A stretch of DNA of 64,000 nucleotides from Solanum dulcamara (lineage: Eukaryota > Streptophyta > Magnoliopsida > Solanales > Solanaceae): NCBI RefSeq assembly GCF_947179165.1, contig NC_077247.1:16847501-16911500 (forward strand), in the 5' to 3' direction. Shown in pieces: positions 1 to 9,669 of this stretch. Below the pieces are notes generated by a model, which saw nothing but the letters and a program-made list of their open reading frames with translations, ran no database searches and was not told the DNA's origin. Position numbers and translations under genes: made by a program. The stretch's first letter is position 1. Each line of letters starts with the position of its first letter.

Positions 1-52
1 ATTCATCACTAACCATATCAGAAATACCCCGTTTAGGGCTTACCAATGCCAT
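1..52. repeat. Left copy of viral terminal direct repeat
   Basis: Matches 7824-7875 with about six differences, nearly all transitions (for example aaccatatca here against aaccatgtcg there). Similarity stops where the microsatellite begins at about 7876, which marks the junction. It is best read as overlap between successive units of an integrated circular or concatemeric viral genome. Confidence 0.85.
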
Positions 53-304
53 GATTTAATCTTAGCTTACTATAAAATTATTTTAACTCAAACCTGATCA
101 ACACCGTAATCCATTAAAAAAAGCTCTTATTTTAGAGTCATTGCTATTTTGTATTCTAACAATCTATATTAGTTATTATTTAAAACTTAAATACTTAGCC
201 CATCATGGGTCTAAGGTATACAAAATTAAATAAAAGAAAGAAAGGAACAAGTACCTGGACACCACCAATTTTTTGGGGTTGTTCTTCAAACTTCAAACTC
301 TTTT

Positions 305-312
305 TATTTATA
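305..312 (-). promoter_or_regulatory. Candidate TATA box of the viral pregenomic promoter
   Basis: The minus strand reads TATAAATA here, downstream of the second reading frame and upstream of the leader. A transcript starting about 30 bases further on (near 275) would cross the terminal repeat and reach the primer-binding site roughly 460 bases later, as in caulimovirid pregenomic RNA. The motif is seen; the promoter role is inferred from position. Confidence 0.5.
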
Positions 313-473
313 TCACAATAGGATTACAAACTAATTACAATAGGGAAATCTAGAGAGATGAAGATTTTAAAGAGAAGGAAGAGGGGTTCTGGGAACGTAC
401 TTGATGAATGTAGAAATGCATTCTTAAATAGAAAAGAAAAGGAATAGTAAAATCAAAAAAGTCAAAAAGGCCA

Positions 474-590
474 CAGTGCCAAACAGTAATGCACAGTGCC
501 TAAACAGTAAAAATGTATAGTAATGGCATCTTTTTCAACGCTTAAACAGTAAAATTACTGTTGGCACAGTAAAATCCACTGTGCAGCTGT
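474..590. repeat. Cluster of CAGTA/CACAGTG motifs upstream of the viral TATA box
   Basis: Short related words recur: aaacagtaa, gcacagtgcc, aaacagtaaaa (several times), ggcacagtaaaa and the inverted ccactgtgc. The cluster lies 160-290 bases upstream of the candidate TATA box on the minus strand, the usual place for pararetroviral enhancer elements. Enhancer function is inference. Confidence 0.4.
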
Positions 591-630
591 CTATATTTGT
601 CCGAAAAGTCCTTTTCATTCTTATCCGGGA

Positions 631-2059
631 TTAAATCTTCTTTTTGGCTTTATACTGTAAAATTTCTTCTTCATCCTTTTTTATTATATTCGAAATCTCA
701 CTTGAGTTTGTGTTGTTTACACTCTGAGAATCATTAAAAAGGTTATCTTCTCCAGAATTCTCTAGCATAGAATCATCATCCGTTCCAAACTGGGTCTGAA
801 TGTCCCTTTAACTTATTTCATGTATGCTGCAACAAGTTCTTTCTGGGTCAATAATCCACCCTTCTTAATTTGTAATTTTTTGGTGACCTTAGCAAAATGA
901 CTCTCTTCTGCTGGAATCTTAAGTTTATCAAATCTGTCATATTTAATAATGGCTTTGCCAATATCATTTAATAACTCTTGGCCATATAATTTGCCACTTT
1001 GGACTATTTAATTAACTTAGACCAAAACTTTGTATGAAAAAGTCTGCAAATACAAGGCATGCCATCTGAATCCTCTGTGACCTCAATAGTCCATTTAAAG
1101 ATCCAAGGGATTGAGAATTCCAAGAAAAAATTCATTAATGGAATCCCTGGAAATAATCTTCCTTCTTTGTCTAATTCAGTAATCTTGGGAGTAGCTTCAA
1201 TCCAAAGAGAGTATTGATCTAAAAATATTGATGGTAAAACGGTGTTGGAGGGTCCGAAAAAAGACCACCATTTAACAAACCAGGTAGGGATAGTAGTACT
1301 TTTAAAAACCTGGGGATAAATTTTGATGAACCATGAATGCTTATGGTCATCATTCTCATAATAAAGGGTTTTGGTAAATGCTTCCACATAATCCCAGTAA
1401 TTAAAATTTACACTCGTTTTTGATACTGGGTGTGAGTTTTGAGAATCTTTGAGGGTGCTTAAATCCCATTCTTCTGGTAAAATCATTTTTTTAATAATTA
1501 TCTTAGAATAGGTAAAATAAGATTTGTTAGGGCCTCCAGTGTTATTGTGGGTAATTTCTAGTGACCCTGTTGTTGTCAAAATTAATTCAAAATGTAATCT
1601 ATTTTTATAAGTTTGCATTGGAAATAATGCATTATTTAAATATCTCTTCATCACGACCCATGGATTATGTTTCCATTGAAAATCTTTTGGGTCTACGTAT
1701 AAAACCAATTCTTTTCTTGAATTTGTATCAAAAATCTCTTTGTTTAATTTGCCAATAACAGAGGCAAAAGAACCTTCATTTGTAGGATCCTCAATTAAGG
1801 CGGGTTGAATGGTAACATTGTTACCCCTAGTAGTTCCAGCATGGCTGGCATTTATAAAATTCTGGTAGTTCTGGTAATCTTCATAAGACGGTCGAATACT
1901 GGCATTGTCAGCTGTTGAAGACGACGCACCTGGGGAAGAAATCGCTCCCATCAATCTGTTAGGGCTTGGAATCTGCCCTAATGACTGAAATCTATTTTGA
2001 TTTCCTCGGGCTTTTCCTCTATTAGAGGTCCTGGACCAATTGGGATTCATCCTGCACAT
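631..2059 (-). pseudogene. Second viral reading frame, unknown function, broken
   Basis: It starts 8 bases after the polyprotein stop (2068-2070), with Met codons at 2059 and 2050, the tight spacing of a downstream viral cistron. The first 351 codons are open to a stop at 1004. They show a Gly/Ser/Asn-rich start, then a Trp-rich core (VKWWSFFGPSNT near residue 275). Beyond the stop, coding-like sequence resumes in another frame to a stop at 813-815. It then runs in a further frame through an acidic, Ser/Asn-rich tail to a stop at 631. The whole region would be roughly 470 codons if unbroken. Florendoviruses have an uncharacterised frame in this position; I see no translational-transactivator signature. 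Equivalence to that frame is inference. Confidence 0.6.
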
Positions 2060-2067
2060 TTGAATAA

Positions 2068-2460
2068 TTAGTTTAAATATTCTCTGGTAAGAAAATCAGG
2101 AAGGCTATTTTCAATCCTTTTTATATTCAATTTCAAAATCAAAAGGGGGCTAATAAAGCTTGCCATCTTGCAAATATTTATTTAGAAACATTATGTTTAC
2201 AATCTTTATTAAACATAAATTTAGCAGCTTGACAATCTTTTTTAATTAAAAACTTTTGATTATATAAATCCGTTTGAAATTTTAAAACACATTTAATAAT
2301 TGCTAAAAAAAGAATTTGCAACAGTCGCGTAATTCTTTTGGCTAGTATTCCATTTTCCAGAAAAAAATTGAATAATAAAATCTTTTTTATCAATGGAAGA
2401 ATACTGGGTTAAAATACCTCCATACCCAATATCAGAAGCATCAGTTTCAATAGTCTTTTT
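2068..2460 (-). pseudogene. Viral RNase H domain, broken
   Basis: It directly follows the RT in the same frame after a TGA at 2458-2460. The start carries ETDASDIGYGG with the first catalytic Asp of retroviral-type RNase H. A frameshift near 2300 moves the coding sequence to another frame (CVLKFQTDLYNQKFL), which stops at about 2178. Further shifts lead to a C-terminal piece SLPDFLTREYL ending at the TAA at 2068-2070. The role in the family is removal of RNA from RNA-DNA hybrids during reverse transcription. At least two stops and two frameshifts make this copy inactive. Confidence 0.8.
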
Positions 2461-3396
2461 TCAATTTGGATTTGCTAAAGTTAAACAGGGTAATTCCTTA
2501 ACTTTTAACTTAATATTTTTTACAGCATGTGTATATAAATCACTACATGCTTGAGGATCCTTTTTTAATTTATCATATAAAATAGCAGTATCTGTAGCTA
2601 AATTCTTCACAAAAGGAGAAATGTAATTTAAACTACCTAAAAATCTCTGCAGTTGAGTTTTATCAATTAAAATATCAGGAAATTTAGAAGCAAATTTAAT
2701 ATTTCTATTTAGAGGACTAATTTTACCCTTTTCAATATTATGTCCTAAAAATCTAACATTTGTTTGAAAAATAAACATTTTTGGCTTAGAAATAACTAAC
2801 CCATTTTGAATCACGATTTTCTGAAATAATTCGAGATGTTTAAAATGTGATTCAATATTTTTACAGAATACCAGAATATCATCAATATAAACAATAATAA
2901 AATTGGTATATGGTATAAAAATATTGTTCATAATTTTCTGAAATTCAGAAGGTGCATTCTTTAAACTAAATGGCATAACATTTCATTCAAATTGACTCAT
3001 AGGCACATTAAAAGAAGTTTTATACTTATCTGTTTTAGAAATCTGAATTTGCCAATAACCAGATTTTAAATCAAATTTAGAGAAAATAATAGCATCATGC
3101 AGTCTATCTAATAAATCTTTTTTATTTGGGATAGAATATTTAATCCATTTTAAAACTTTATTAAGAGGTTTATAATTAATGACTAATCTAGGTACACTTC
3201 TTTCTTGTTCAGCATGCTTATTTACATAAAAAGCAATACAAGACCATGGAGAACTAAATTGTCTAATTAAATTCTTTTTCAATAAATTATCAATTTTAGT
3301 TTTGCACAATTCTAAATAATCAACATTCATTTGACAAGGTCTGACCTTTATCGGAATATTTAATTCATCGAAGAAATATTCATACGATAAAGTCAC
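2461..3396 (-). pseudogene. Viral reverse transcriptase domain, interrupted by a stop
   Basis: The minus strand encodes the RT palm and fingers: SPWSCIAFYVNK, PRLVINYKPLN, FDLKSGYWQIQI, then after an in-frame TGA at 2980-2982 MPFSLKNAPSEFQ and the catalytic YIDDILVF. The active-site aspartates are intact, unlike several other elements in this window, but the stop between the two halves prevents a full product. The region upstream to 3757 is the PR-RT linker and contains HPSAFWNRK near 3400-3430. The enzyme copies pregenomic RNA to DNA in the cytoplasm. Confidence 0.9.
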
Positions 3397-3756
3397 AACA
3401 TGTATTTTCCTATTCCAAAAAGCACTAGGATGATCACCACAAATATTAAGAATAAACTATTTTTTTAATAAATCTATTTTTTCTTGCAATTTAGAATTTT
3501 TTAAAATAACATCTATTTCCATCAGACTAATTTCTTGTTTGATAAAATCTATCTGTTGATTTTTTAAAACTAATTTATCAACAATCTGATTAATAGTCTT
3601 TGTAAATGGTCTAGTAATAAAATTCAATTAAAAATCTTTATTTTTATAAGTACCAATTATTTTATTATTATCCCACCATTTTAAAGGGAAAATAGCATTC
3701 ATAAACGGCACACCTAAAAAAATAGGACAAGAAATATCTTCAACAATCATAAAACT

Positions 3757-4083
3757 TTACGGTAAACACACACCATTATTACACAGAAATGCTTCAGATA
3801 AATTATAATGTAATTTCATTTTGCTATCATTAACATCAACACTGCTATCAAATAAAGCAACAAATTCTTTACTAAAATTATAATCTATCTGAAGAGTAAT
3901 ATTAGTATAAAATTTTTGTGAGGTAATAATACTTAGTTTCTGCAAAAATTCACTATTATCATCAAATCTAATATTTTTCAAAAAGGTTGCATCCTGATTT
4001 TCCAAATTAGTTTCTATCAAAAATTTTTTTATTTTTTTCATTAGGTGTATTAGCCTATAAAAGTAAATCGAAAGTTCTTGCAT
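3757..4083 (-). pseudogene. Viral aspartic protease region, active-site motif altered
   Basis: The open piece has the layout of a caulimovirid protease: a beta-rich stretch ITLQIDYNFSKEFVALF followed by D-S-S. Retropepsin-type proteases use D-[ST]-G; the Asp is kept here but the following Gly is Ser. A stop at 3757 ends the frame. Protease-like sequence continues towards 3660 in another frame (a GVPFMNAIFP segment). The family role is cleavage of the viral polyprotein. It lies between capsid and RT, as expected. Confidence 0.65.
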
Positions 4084-4276
4084 TCTCTAAACTAGAAATT
4101 CTTTTGTCATAACTTTTGTTTTGATTTTTTAACTGAATAATCTCTTATTTTAGAATACTAATTTCCTATTGTAAATCAGAAGTAGTAATTTCCTTAGAAA
4201 TAAAATTTCTTTGATTCAAAATCTGTTTCAAATCAGACATAGAATAATAAGCGGGTTGTCTAATAATATCAGTAGA

Positions 4277-5709
4277 TCATTCTTCTACCTTAGTACTATT
4301 AGAACCTTCTTCAAAGATAGTATCAAAAATCTTATTTCTTAAATCTTTATCTTTAACAGTCTTTAAAATATCAAATATTTTATCATTATCAATAACAGAA
4401 ACAGTCAGATCTTGAAAATTAGATAACAAATTATACAAATTATCATCTTTTTTACAAAGCAAACCCTTTTGACAGGGTACACATTCATTATCAGAAAAAG
4501 ATCTATCAGAATCTGAATATAAATCTTCATTTTGTAAAACACGCACTTGATTATCAACAGAAGTAGAAGAATCAGAACTAGTTTTAGCAGTGTCAGAAGA
4601 AGAATACTCATGTTCAGAATTTAAAAGAATTTTGCACAAAGAATCTTTTAATTTATCATCGATCTCCAATTGTTTAATCTTTTCCTGAGTTTTACACTCA
4701 CTAGCATAATGCCCAAATCTACCATATTTATGGTATTTAATACCACATTTATAATCTCTTTTACCATTTTTATCAAAAACCTTTCGTTTACCCTTTTTTC
4801 TATATTTTTTGGGAAAATCTTTATGCTCAGATTTATCTCTAGGTTTAAACTTGCGTTTTTTATAAAATCTTTCAGTAGAAGGAGAAAGCTTCTTTTTTCT
4901 AGGTTTAATAGGTATATCAATAGCAAATTGATCACAAAATTCACCCAATTGCTGTCTTTTATTCAATCTATTTTTCTTAATATGATAATTCATCTTAATA
5001 TCATTACAAACATTTAAACCTTCTTGAGTGCAAACACTGATAATCTTGCCATAAGTAAGTAATTCATAAGAAATCTTGGTATTAGTACCACGTAAACTTT
5101 TCGTAACACGTTCAGTAAAAATAGAAGGCAATCCATCAATAAATTTAGACTTCCAATGTTCATGACTACAATCAGGTAATTCCATAACTCTACTAAGAAA
5201 AATATCTTTACACCATCTAAAATCAGATAATTGTCTACAGCGTAAATTCTGTAGAGTATTCTAATAGTTTCAGCTTCATCAGTCCAATGATCACAAAAAT
5301 GTTCAACCATTGTATTAACTAAAGTATAAACAACATTAGACCTTGTTTGGCCTTCAGAAGTACCAACATCAGTTGTTTCATAAGCTAACTGACCAGCTAT
5401 AGTATGCACAGTCGTGGTATTCATAATCGTAGTTCTTTGTTCTTGATTTAAAAAATTATCCCACCAACCTTTTAATTGACCAGTAAAACCAGCAATAATC
5501 ATAGAAGCAATATCTATATCAGTATTTTTATTAACTTTACAAATCGTGCTATACATTAACATTCTATGCACAGTAGTAAAAATTTGTTTGTCATTAAAAC
5601 CATCAATATTCCATTCATAAATTTCACGACTGTTATAACTATTGTTAAAAATATGTTCACGTTCTTCATTCAACACATCAATATGAGTAGGTCTGTTATA
5701 ATAGTACAT
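4277..5709 (-). pseudogene. Viral capsid region with basic tract and damaged zinc knuckle
   Basis: The N-terminal part (5709 to about 5200) contains YEWNIDGFNDKQIF and GFTGQLKGWWDN, a signature of petuvirus-like capsid polyproteins. A frameshift near 5190-5220 moves the coding sequence to the frame of 5185-4277. There a Lys/Arg-rich tract (4740-4950) leads to the zinc-knuckle region near 4690-4765. Only the last Cys and the His are where a CX2CX4HX4C knuckle needs them. The first two positions are Tyr (codons TAC and TAT), so zinc binding is lost. An acidic Ser/Asp-rich tail follows. The capsid packages viral nucleic acid in the family. Confidence 0.8.
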
Positions 5710-6599
5710 GCGTTGAATAGGCTTATAAGCCCATTTAGTATTAATTCTACTTATAGAAAAATCATGTCATGCTTGTTGGTTAATAAAATCTTCCTCTTTT
5801 GCAGATAAAATCGGTTGAGGTTGCAAATCTAAATTTGTAACATGAGAAGATAAATCCATGTTTTTCAATTTATCACGTAACAAATTTTCAATATCACCAG
5901 AAGATTCAGTTTTAAAATTCTATATTTCAGGAGGTGGTTGTAAAGTATTTTTTATAATTTTGTGTTCCACCTTTTCCTTATTCTTTTTTGTAAAAGACTC
6001 AATTTTTTCATATAAAATCTTAGTCTATTTTAAATAATTATCGAGATTTTTATGTAAAGACATAATATGTTCACCTAAAGCACTCAAATAATAATTAGCA
6101 TAATTTTGTTGTTTTAAAATAAGATTAACATGCTCAAAATTTAAAACAACATTTCTATTTTCAAAAAGTCTGGAGAAAACAGTAAAATTAATAGTTTTAC
6201 CATCTTGACGAATATCAAAAGATTGCATAGGAGGTAAAGAAGAAATCACTATATCACCAAAAGCAGATAAATGATATTCATGTTCAATGACAGATAAATA
6301 TTGTCCTACATATTTGATCATAAACCAAGGCACAAATGATAACATAATATTTTCTTTAGCTAAATCAACATAAAAATCATCTTGGAAATATTTCTTTTCG
6401 TCTAGGGTAAATGATGAAAAAAACATGTTCTAAAAGGTTCCCATTTTTGACAAAACAATTCCGTCGATATTTGTTTTCTTGCCGGTGAACCCGGACTAAA
6501 ATCAATAGTTGTACTATCCATCTAAACCATTTGGAAAATTCATTTCAGAATCTGTAGGATCACTTAAAGTATCCTTTCCTCTAGCAATATTATTATTAT
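5710..6599 (-). pseudogene. Viral polyprotein segment between movement protein and capsid core
   Basis: The segment 6025-6426 is open and encodes a hydrophobic and aromatic-rich stretch (FVPWFMIKYVGQYL) with no motif I can name. It is followed by a region with scattered stops (near 6023 and 5920) that leads into the capsid core. Upstream (6430-6600) a short FSPGSPARKQ piece is readable. By position it is the C-terminal movement-protein tail and the N-terminal capsid part. Similar unassigned segments occur in single-polyprotein caulimovirids; the exact role is unknown. Confidence 0.55.
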
Positions 6600-7564
6600 C
6601 TAAAATAATATGATCAAAATTTGAGGAATAGTTTCTCTAATCTGAGATGTAGAAGCCCTAGAGGGTATATCTATCAAATAATTAGCACGAAAAATATTAG
6701 AAAAAATAGATCTAGTTAATCTAGAAGAAGAATTAGTAATTCTAGGAATATTATCATTCTTAAAACGAAGTCTAACAGTTCCATCAGAAGTTTGTGAAAT
6801 CTCAGAAAGTTCTTCACAAGTAATATTTTGAGGGATAGCAGCCTCCTCAATAATCCATTCATTTGGAAAATTAATTTCTTTCCATTTTATTAATCTACGT
6901 GTGATAATTTTAGACTTAGAAAAATTATTTTCAAACAAAAGAGTTTCATTATTTTGGTCAGCAATTCGACATCTAGGTGATAAAGTATATAAAGGTCTGT
7001 AAACAACTCTAGTATAAATATAAATAACTTCAGCACCAGATAAATAATTATAACCATTAATTTTTATATTCAGAATCTAAGATTGTAAAACATTCACATC
7101 ACTTAATGCAACATTCAAATTAGGATACGCATTAAAATAAACAGCACCATAAGCCAAACTAGACTGTATTGTACCACTTGAAGAGTTACTCCAATTTAAA
7201 TTTCTACCATTTCTTATCTTAAAGCAGCAATAAAAGATTCAGGTAAACCTTTTAACGTTAAAGGTTTAAAAGCAACTTGCACCAAACCAATATGCAAATA
7301 ATTAAAATCTTTATATTTATAATAATCAATATCGTCATGAGTAAATAGATGAAAAATATCACTTTCTTTTTCCATTGTAAAACTCAATTCGGTAGTTTTA
7401 ACAGTAGTTCTACCAGCATATTTTTCAAATGTTCCAATTTTATAAATAGTCTGCACATCTACTTTAGGAATCATCCATGTATTCAATAAATCTTGATTAA
7501 TAAGTAAATCTATCTGTTCTTTTAACATATTTTTTATAATTTTTGGTTTTTTAAACCAATCCAT
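6600..7564 (-). pseudogene. Viral movement protein (30K superfamily), broken
   Basis: The first Met (codon at 7562-7564) lies 65 bases after the primer-binding site, as expected for the first cistron. Residues around 90-110 read NYLHIGLVQVAFKPLTLKG, the conserved beta-strand core of caulimovirid movement proteins. The frame stops at 7214. The rest of the domain (SSLAYGAVYFNAYPNL and on to about 6940) is readable after a stop and frameshift, with another stop near 7080, then stays open to 6600. Such proteins carry virus through plasmodesmata. This copy cannot make a full protein. Confidence 0.8.
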
Positions 7565-7823
7565 AAAAACAATTTAAGCAATAAGTGTTAAATAATAACA
7601 TTCAATAAATTATTAAAATACTTTCATGGCTCTGACACCAAGTGTTGAGCAGGACCTTAGGGGTTATTGGCATCTTTTACTCAGTCTAATATTTTTACAG
7701 AGTTAAATGTATTTTATATAAACTGTGAATTAATCATCTAAAATCCAACTGGGAACATCCCTAAGCGATTTCACCAGTCATACAGGACTTACCAACGGAA
7801 TTGCAAGGTTTTTAACCCGATTA
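7565..7823 (-). other. Viral leader / intergenic region
   Basis: Non-coding 259 bases between the terminal repeat and the movement-protein start, containing the primer-binding site. With the region 1-630 it forms the large intergenic region of the circular genome. No short upstream frame of note is visible. Confidence 0.6.
7629..7640 (-). promoter_or_regulatory. Primer-binding site for tRNA-Met (minus-strand DNA start)
   Basis: The minus strand reads TGGTGTCAGAGC, which differs by one base from TGGTATCAGAGC, the complement of the 3' end of plant initiator tRNA-Met. It lies 65 bases before the movement-protein start, the position used by Caulimoviridae to prime reverse transcription. Confidence 0.85.
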
Positions 7824-7875
7824 ATTCATCACTAACCATGTCGGGAACACTCCGTTTAGGGCTTACCAACGCCAT
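7824..7875. repeat. Right copy of viral terminal direct repeat, junction to microsatellite
   Basis: Matches 1-52; the shared segment includes gtttagggcttaccaa without change. The homology ends within a few bases of 7875, where the trinucleotide array begins, so the viral unit abuts the simple repeat directly. Confidence 0.85.
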
Positions 7876-7972
7876 TGATGGGCTGCTGATGTTGTTGCTG
7901 CTAACCATGTTATTGTTATTATTGTTATTACTATTATTATTATTATTATTATTATTGTTATTATTATTGTTG

Positions 7973-8043
<71 letters not shown>

Positions 8044-8203
8044 GCTGTTGTTGTTGTTATTGTTATTATTATTGTTATTGTTATTGTTATTATTATTATT
8101 ATTATTATTATTGTTGTTGTTATTAATATTATTATTATTGTTGTTATTGTTATTATTATTATTGTTATTATTATTGTTATTATTGTTATTATTATTATTA
8201 TTA

Positions 8204-8235
<32 letters not shown>

Positions 8236-8254
8236 GTTATTATTATTTTTATTA

Positions 8255-8289
<35 letters not shown>

Positions 8290-8360
8290 GTTATTGTTGT
8301 TGTTGTTGCTGTTGTTGTTGCTGTTGCTGTTGTTGTTGCTGTTGCTGTTGTTGTTGTTGT

Positions 8361-8421
<61 letters not shown>

Positions 8422-8479
8422 GCTGTTGTTGTTGTTGGTGTTGTTGTTGTTGTTATTGTTGTTGTTGTTATTATTATTA

Positions 8480-8538
<59 letters not shown>

Positions 8539-8772
8539 GTTGTTGTTGTTGTTGTTGTTGTTATTTTTATTATTATTATTAGCAGCAACAACAGTAGTAG
8601 TAGTAATAGTAGCAGTAGTAGTAGTATTATTAATATTATCATCATTATTATCATCATTATTATCATCGTTATTATCATCTTATTATCATCATTATTATCA
8701 TCATCATTATAATCATTATTATTATCATTATTTCCATCATTATTATCATCATTATAATTATCATTATTATTA
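7876..8772. repeat. Giant trinucleotide microsatellite (ATT/GTT/GCT/ATC), left part
   Basis: Nearly 900 bases of triplets on a T-T-N theme. Blocks of (TTA)n lead to a central (TTG)n/(CTG) block at about 8285-8470, then (TTA)n and (TTG)n again, and finally AGC/AGT and ATC triplets. Long apparent reading frames here (poly-Leu on the plus strand, poly-Ile/Thr on the minus strand) are products of the repeat, not genes. The same type of array resumes at 12488 after the inserted transposon. Confidence 0.95.
8764..8772. repeat. Target-site duplication, left (ttattatta)
   Basis: Identical to 12488-12496, flanking the TIR element. Nine bases is the size made by Mutator-like transposases. Because the target is an ATT microsatellite, chance identity is possible. 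Confidence 0.5.
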
Positions 8773-8885
8773 GGAAAAAGGCATAAATTTCCCTTCTGAA
8801 GTTGTACCGAAAAATTAGTTACACACTTAAATTATCATGACGACCTATTACACACCTAAACTACCTAAAAATAAAATTATTGCCC
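8773..8885 (+). repeat. Left terminal inverted repeat
   Basis: Pairs with 12375-12487 in inverted orientation with moderate divergence and a few small gaps. Its inner edge is blurred by AT-rich sequence. Confidence 0.75.
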
Positions 8886-9240
8886 CTACAACTGACGTGG
8901 CAAAAAAAAGCGTGTTAGATTTTCCGTAAAGTAAAAAAAAATTGAAAAAACAAAATCACCCCACCCCCACACCCTTTCTTCTTCACACTCACCTACCCTC
9001 TTCTTCTTCCCACTCACCTCCATTTAATCCCATTTTGAATCTTGATTTTTTTTCTTTCAAAACCCAAGTAAAAAAATTTTAAAAACAAAATCACCCACCC
9101 CACATCCTTTCTTCTTCACACCCACCTACCATCTTCTTCTTCACACCCACCTCTATTTACTCCCCATTTTGAATCTTAATTTTTTTTCTTTTAAAATCCA
9201 TTAAGAAGAAGAAGAATTCTTCTCCCTATTTTGGTGGAGA
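8886..9240. other. Internal sequence of the TIR element, duplicated C-rich block
   Basis: Two imperfect copies of a segment containing 'ctttcttcttcac' and 'cccattttgaatctt' (around 8965-9050 and 9105-9185) form a short tandem duplication of about 140 bases. There is no coding potential. Confidence 0.5.
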
Positions 9241-9669
9241 AGACTATTTGGGTTTAAGGGAAGGGTGGTTGATAATTAATTAAAAGTTAATTAATATAAA
9301 AGATAGTTAATAAAAGAAAAAATAATTAATAAAGAAAAGAAAAGAAAAAATATAAAAACTCAGATGGGTAGTTAATTAATTAATTAGGAGTTAATTAGTA
9401 TAAAATATAGTTAATAAAAGAAAAGTTAATTAATAAATAAAAGAAAATAAAAAATATATAAAAAATCGGATGGGTGGTTAATAATTGATGGGTAGTTAAT
9501 AAATAATTAGGCTTTAATTTGTATAAAATATAGCTAATAAAAGAAAACTTAATTAATAAAGAAAAGATAAGGATAGAAATATAAAAAAATGGATGGGTGG
9601 TTAATAATTAATTAGGAGCTAATTAGTATAAAACATAGTTAATAAAAGAAAAGTTAATTAGTAAAAAAA
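9241..9669. repeat. AT-rich tandem array, first higher-order unit
   Basis: Sub-units of about 105-125 bases, each beginning gggtrgttaat and containing taaaatatagttaataaaag. Three distinguishable variants occur in a fixed order (starts near 9365, 9471 and 9593). The same order recurs at 11869, 11975 and 12097, so the array is a two-copy higher-order repeat of about 429 bases once the solo LTR is removed. Confidence 0.75.

Larger units (their letters stand above)
1..7875 (-). mobile_element. Endogenous pararetrovirus, one full unit plus 52-bp terminal repeat (degenerate)
   Basis: Read on the minus strand, the order is tRNA-Met primer site, movement protein, capsid region with a damaged zinc finger, aspartic protease, reverse transcriptase, RNase H, then a second open frame and a non-coding region with a TATA box. 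This is the order of Caulimoviridae with one long polyprotein (petuvirus/florendovirus type); no integrase is seen. The first 52 bases recur at 7824-7875, so the unit is 7823 bp, typical of a circular pararetroviral genome. The polyprotein region carries many stops and frameshifts, so it is a non-functional fossil. The left end runs out of the window, so a second unit may follow. Assignment to the family is firm; the genus is inference. Confidence 0.9.

Noticed and set aside
4670..5017. A plus-strand 115-codon hydrophobic frame
   Set aside because: Antisense shadow of the Lys-rich capsid region of the virus.
1..7875. Reading the pararetroviral unit as an LTR retrotransposon
   Set aside because: No integrase coding is present, the movement-protein core is present, and the terminal repeat visible is only 52 bp.
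7838..8773. A 311-codon plus-strand frame (poly-Leu) and its minus-strand poly-Ile/Thr partner
   Set aside because: Pure product of triplet repeats; no protein-like composition.
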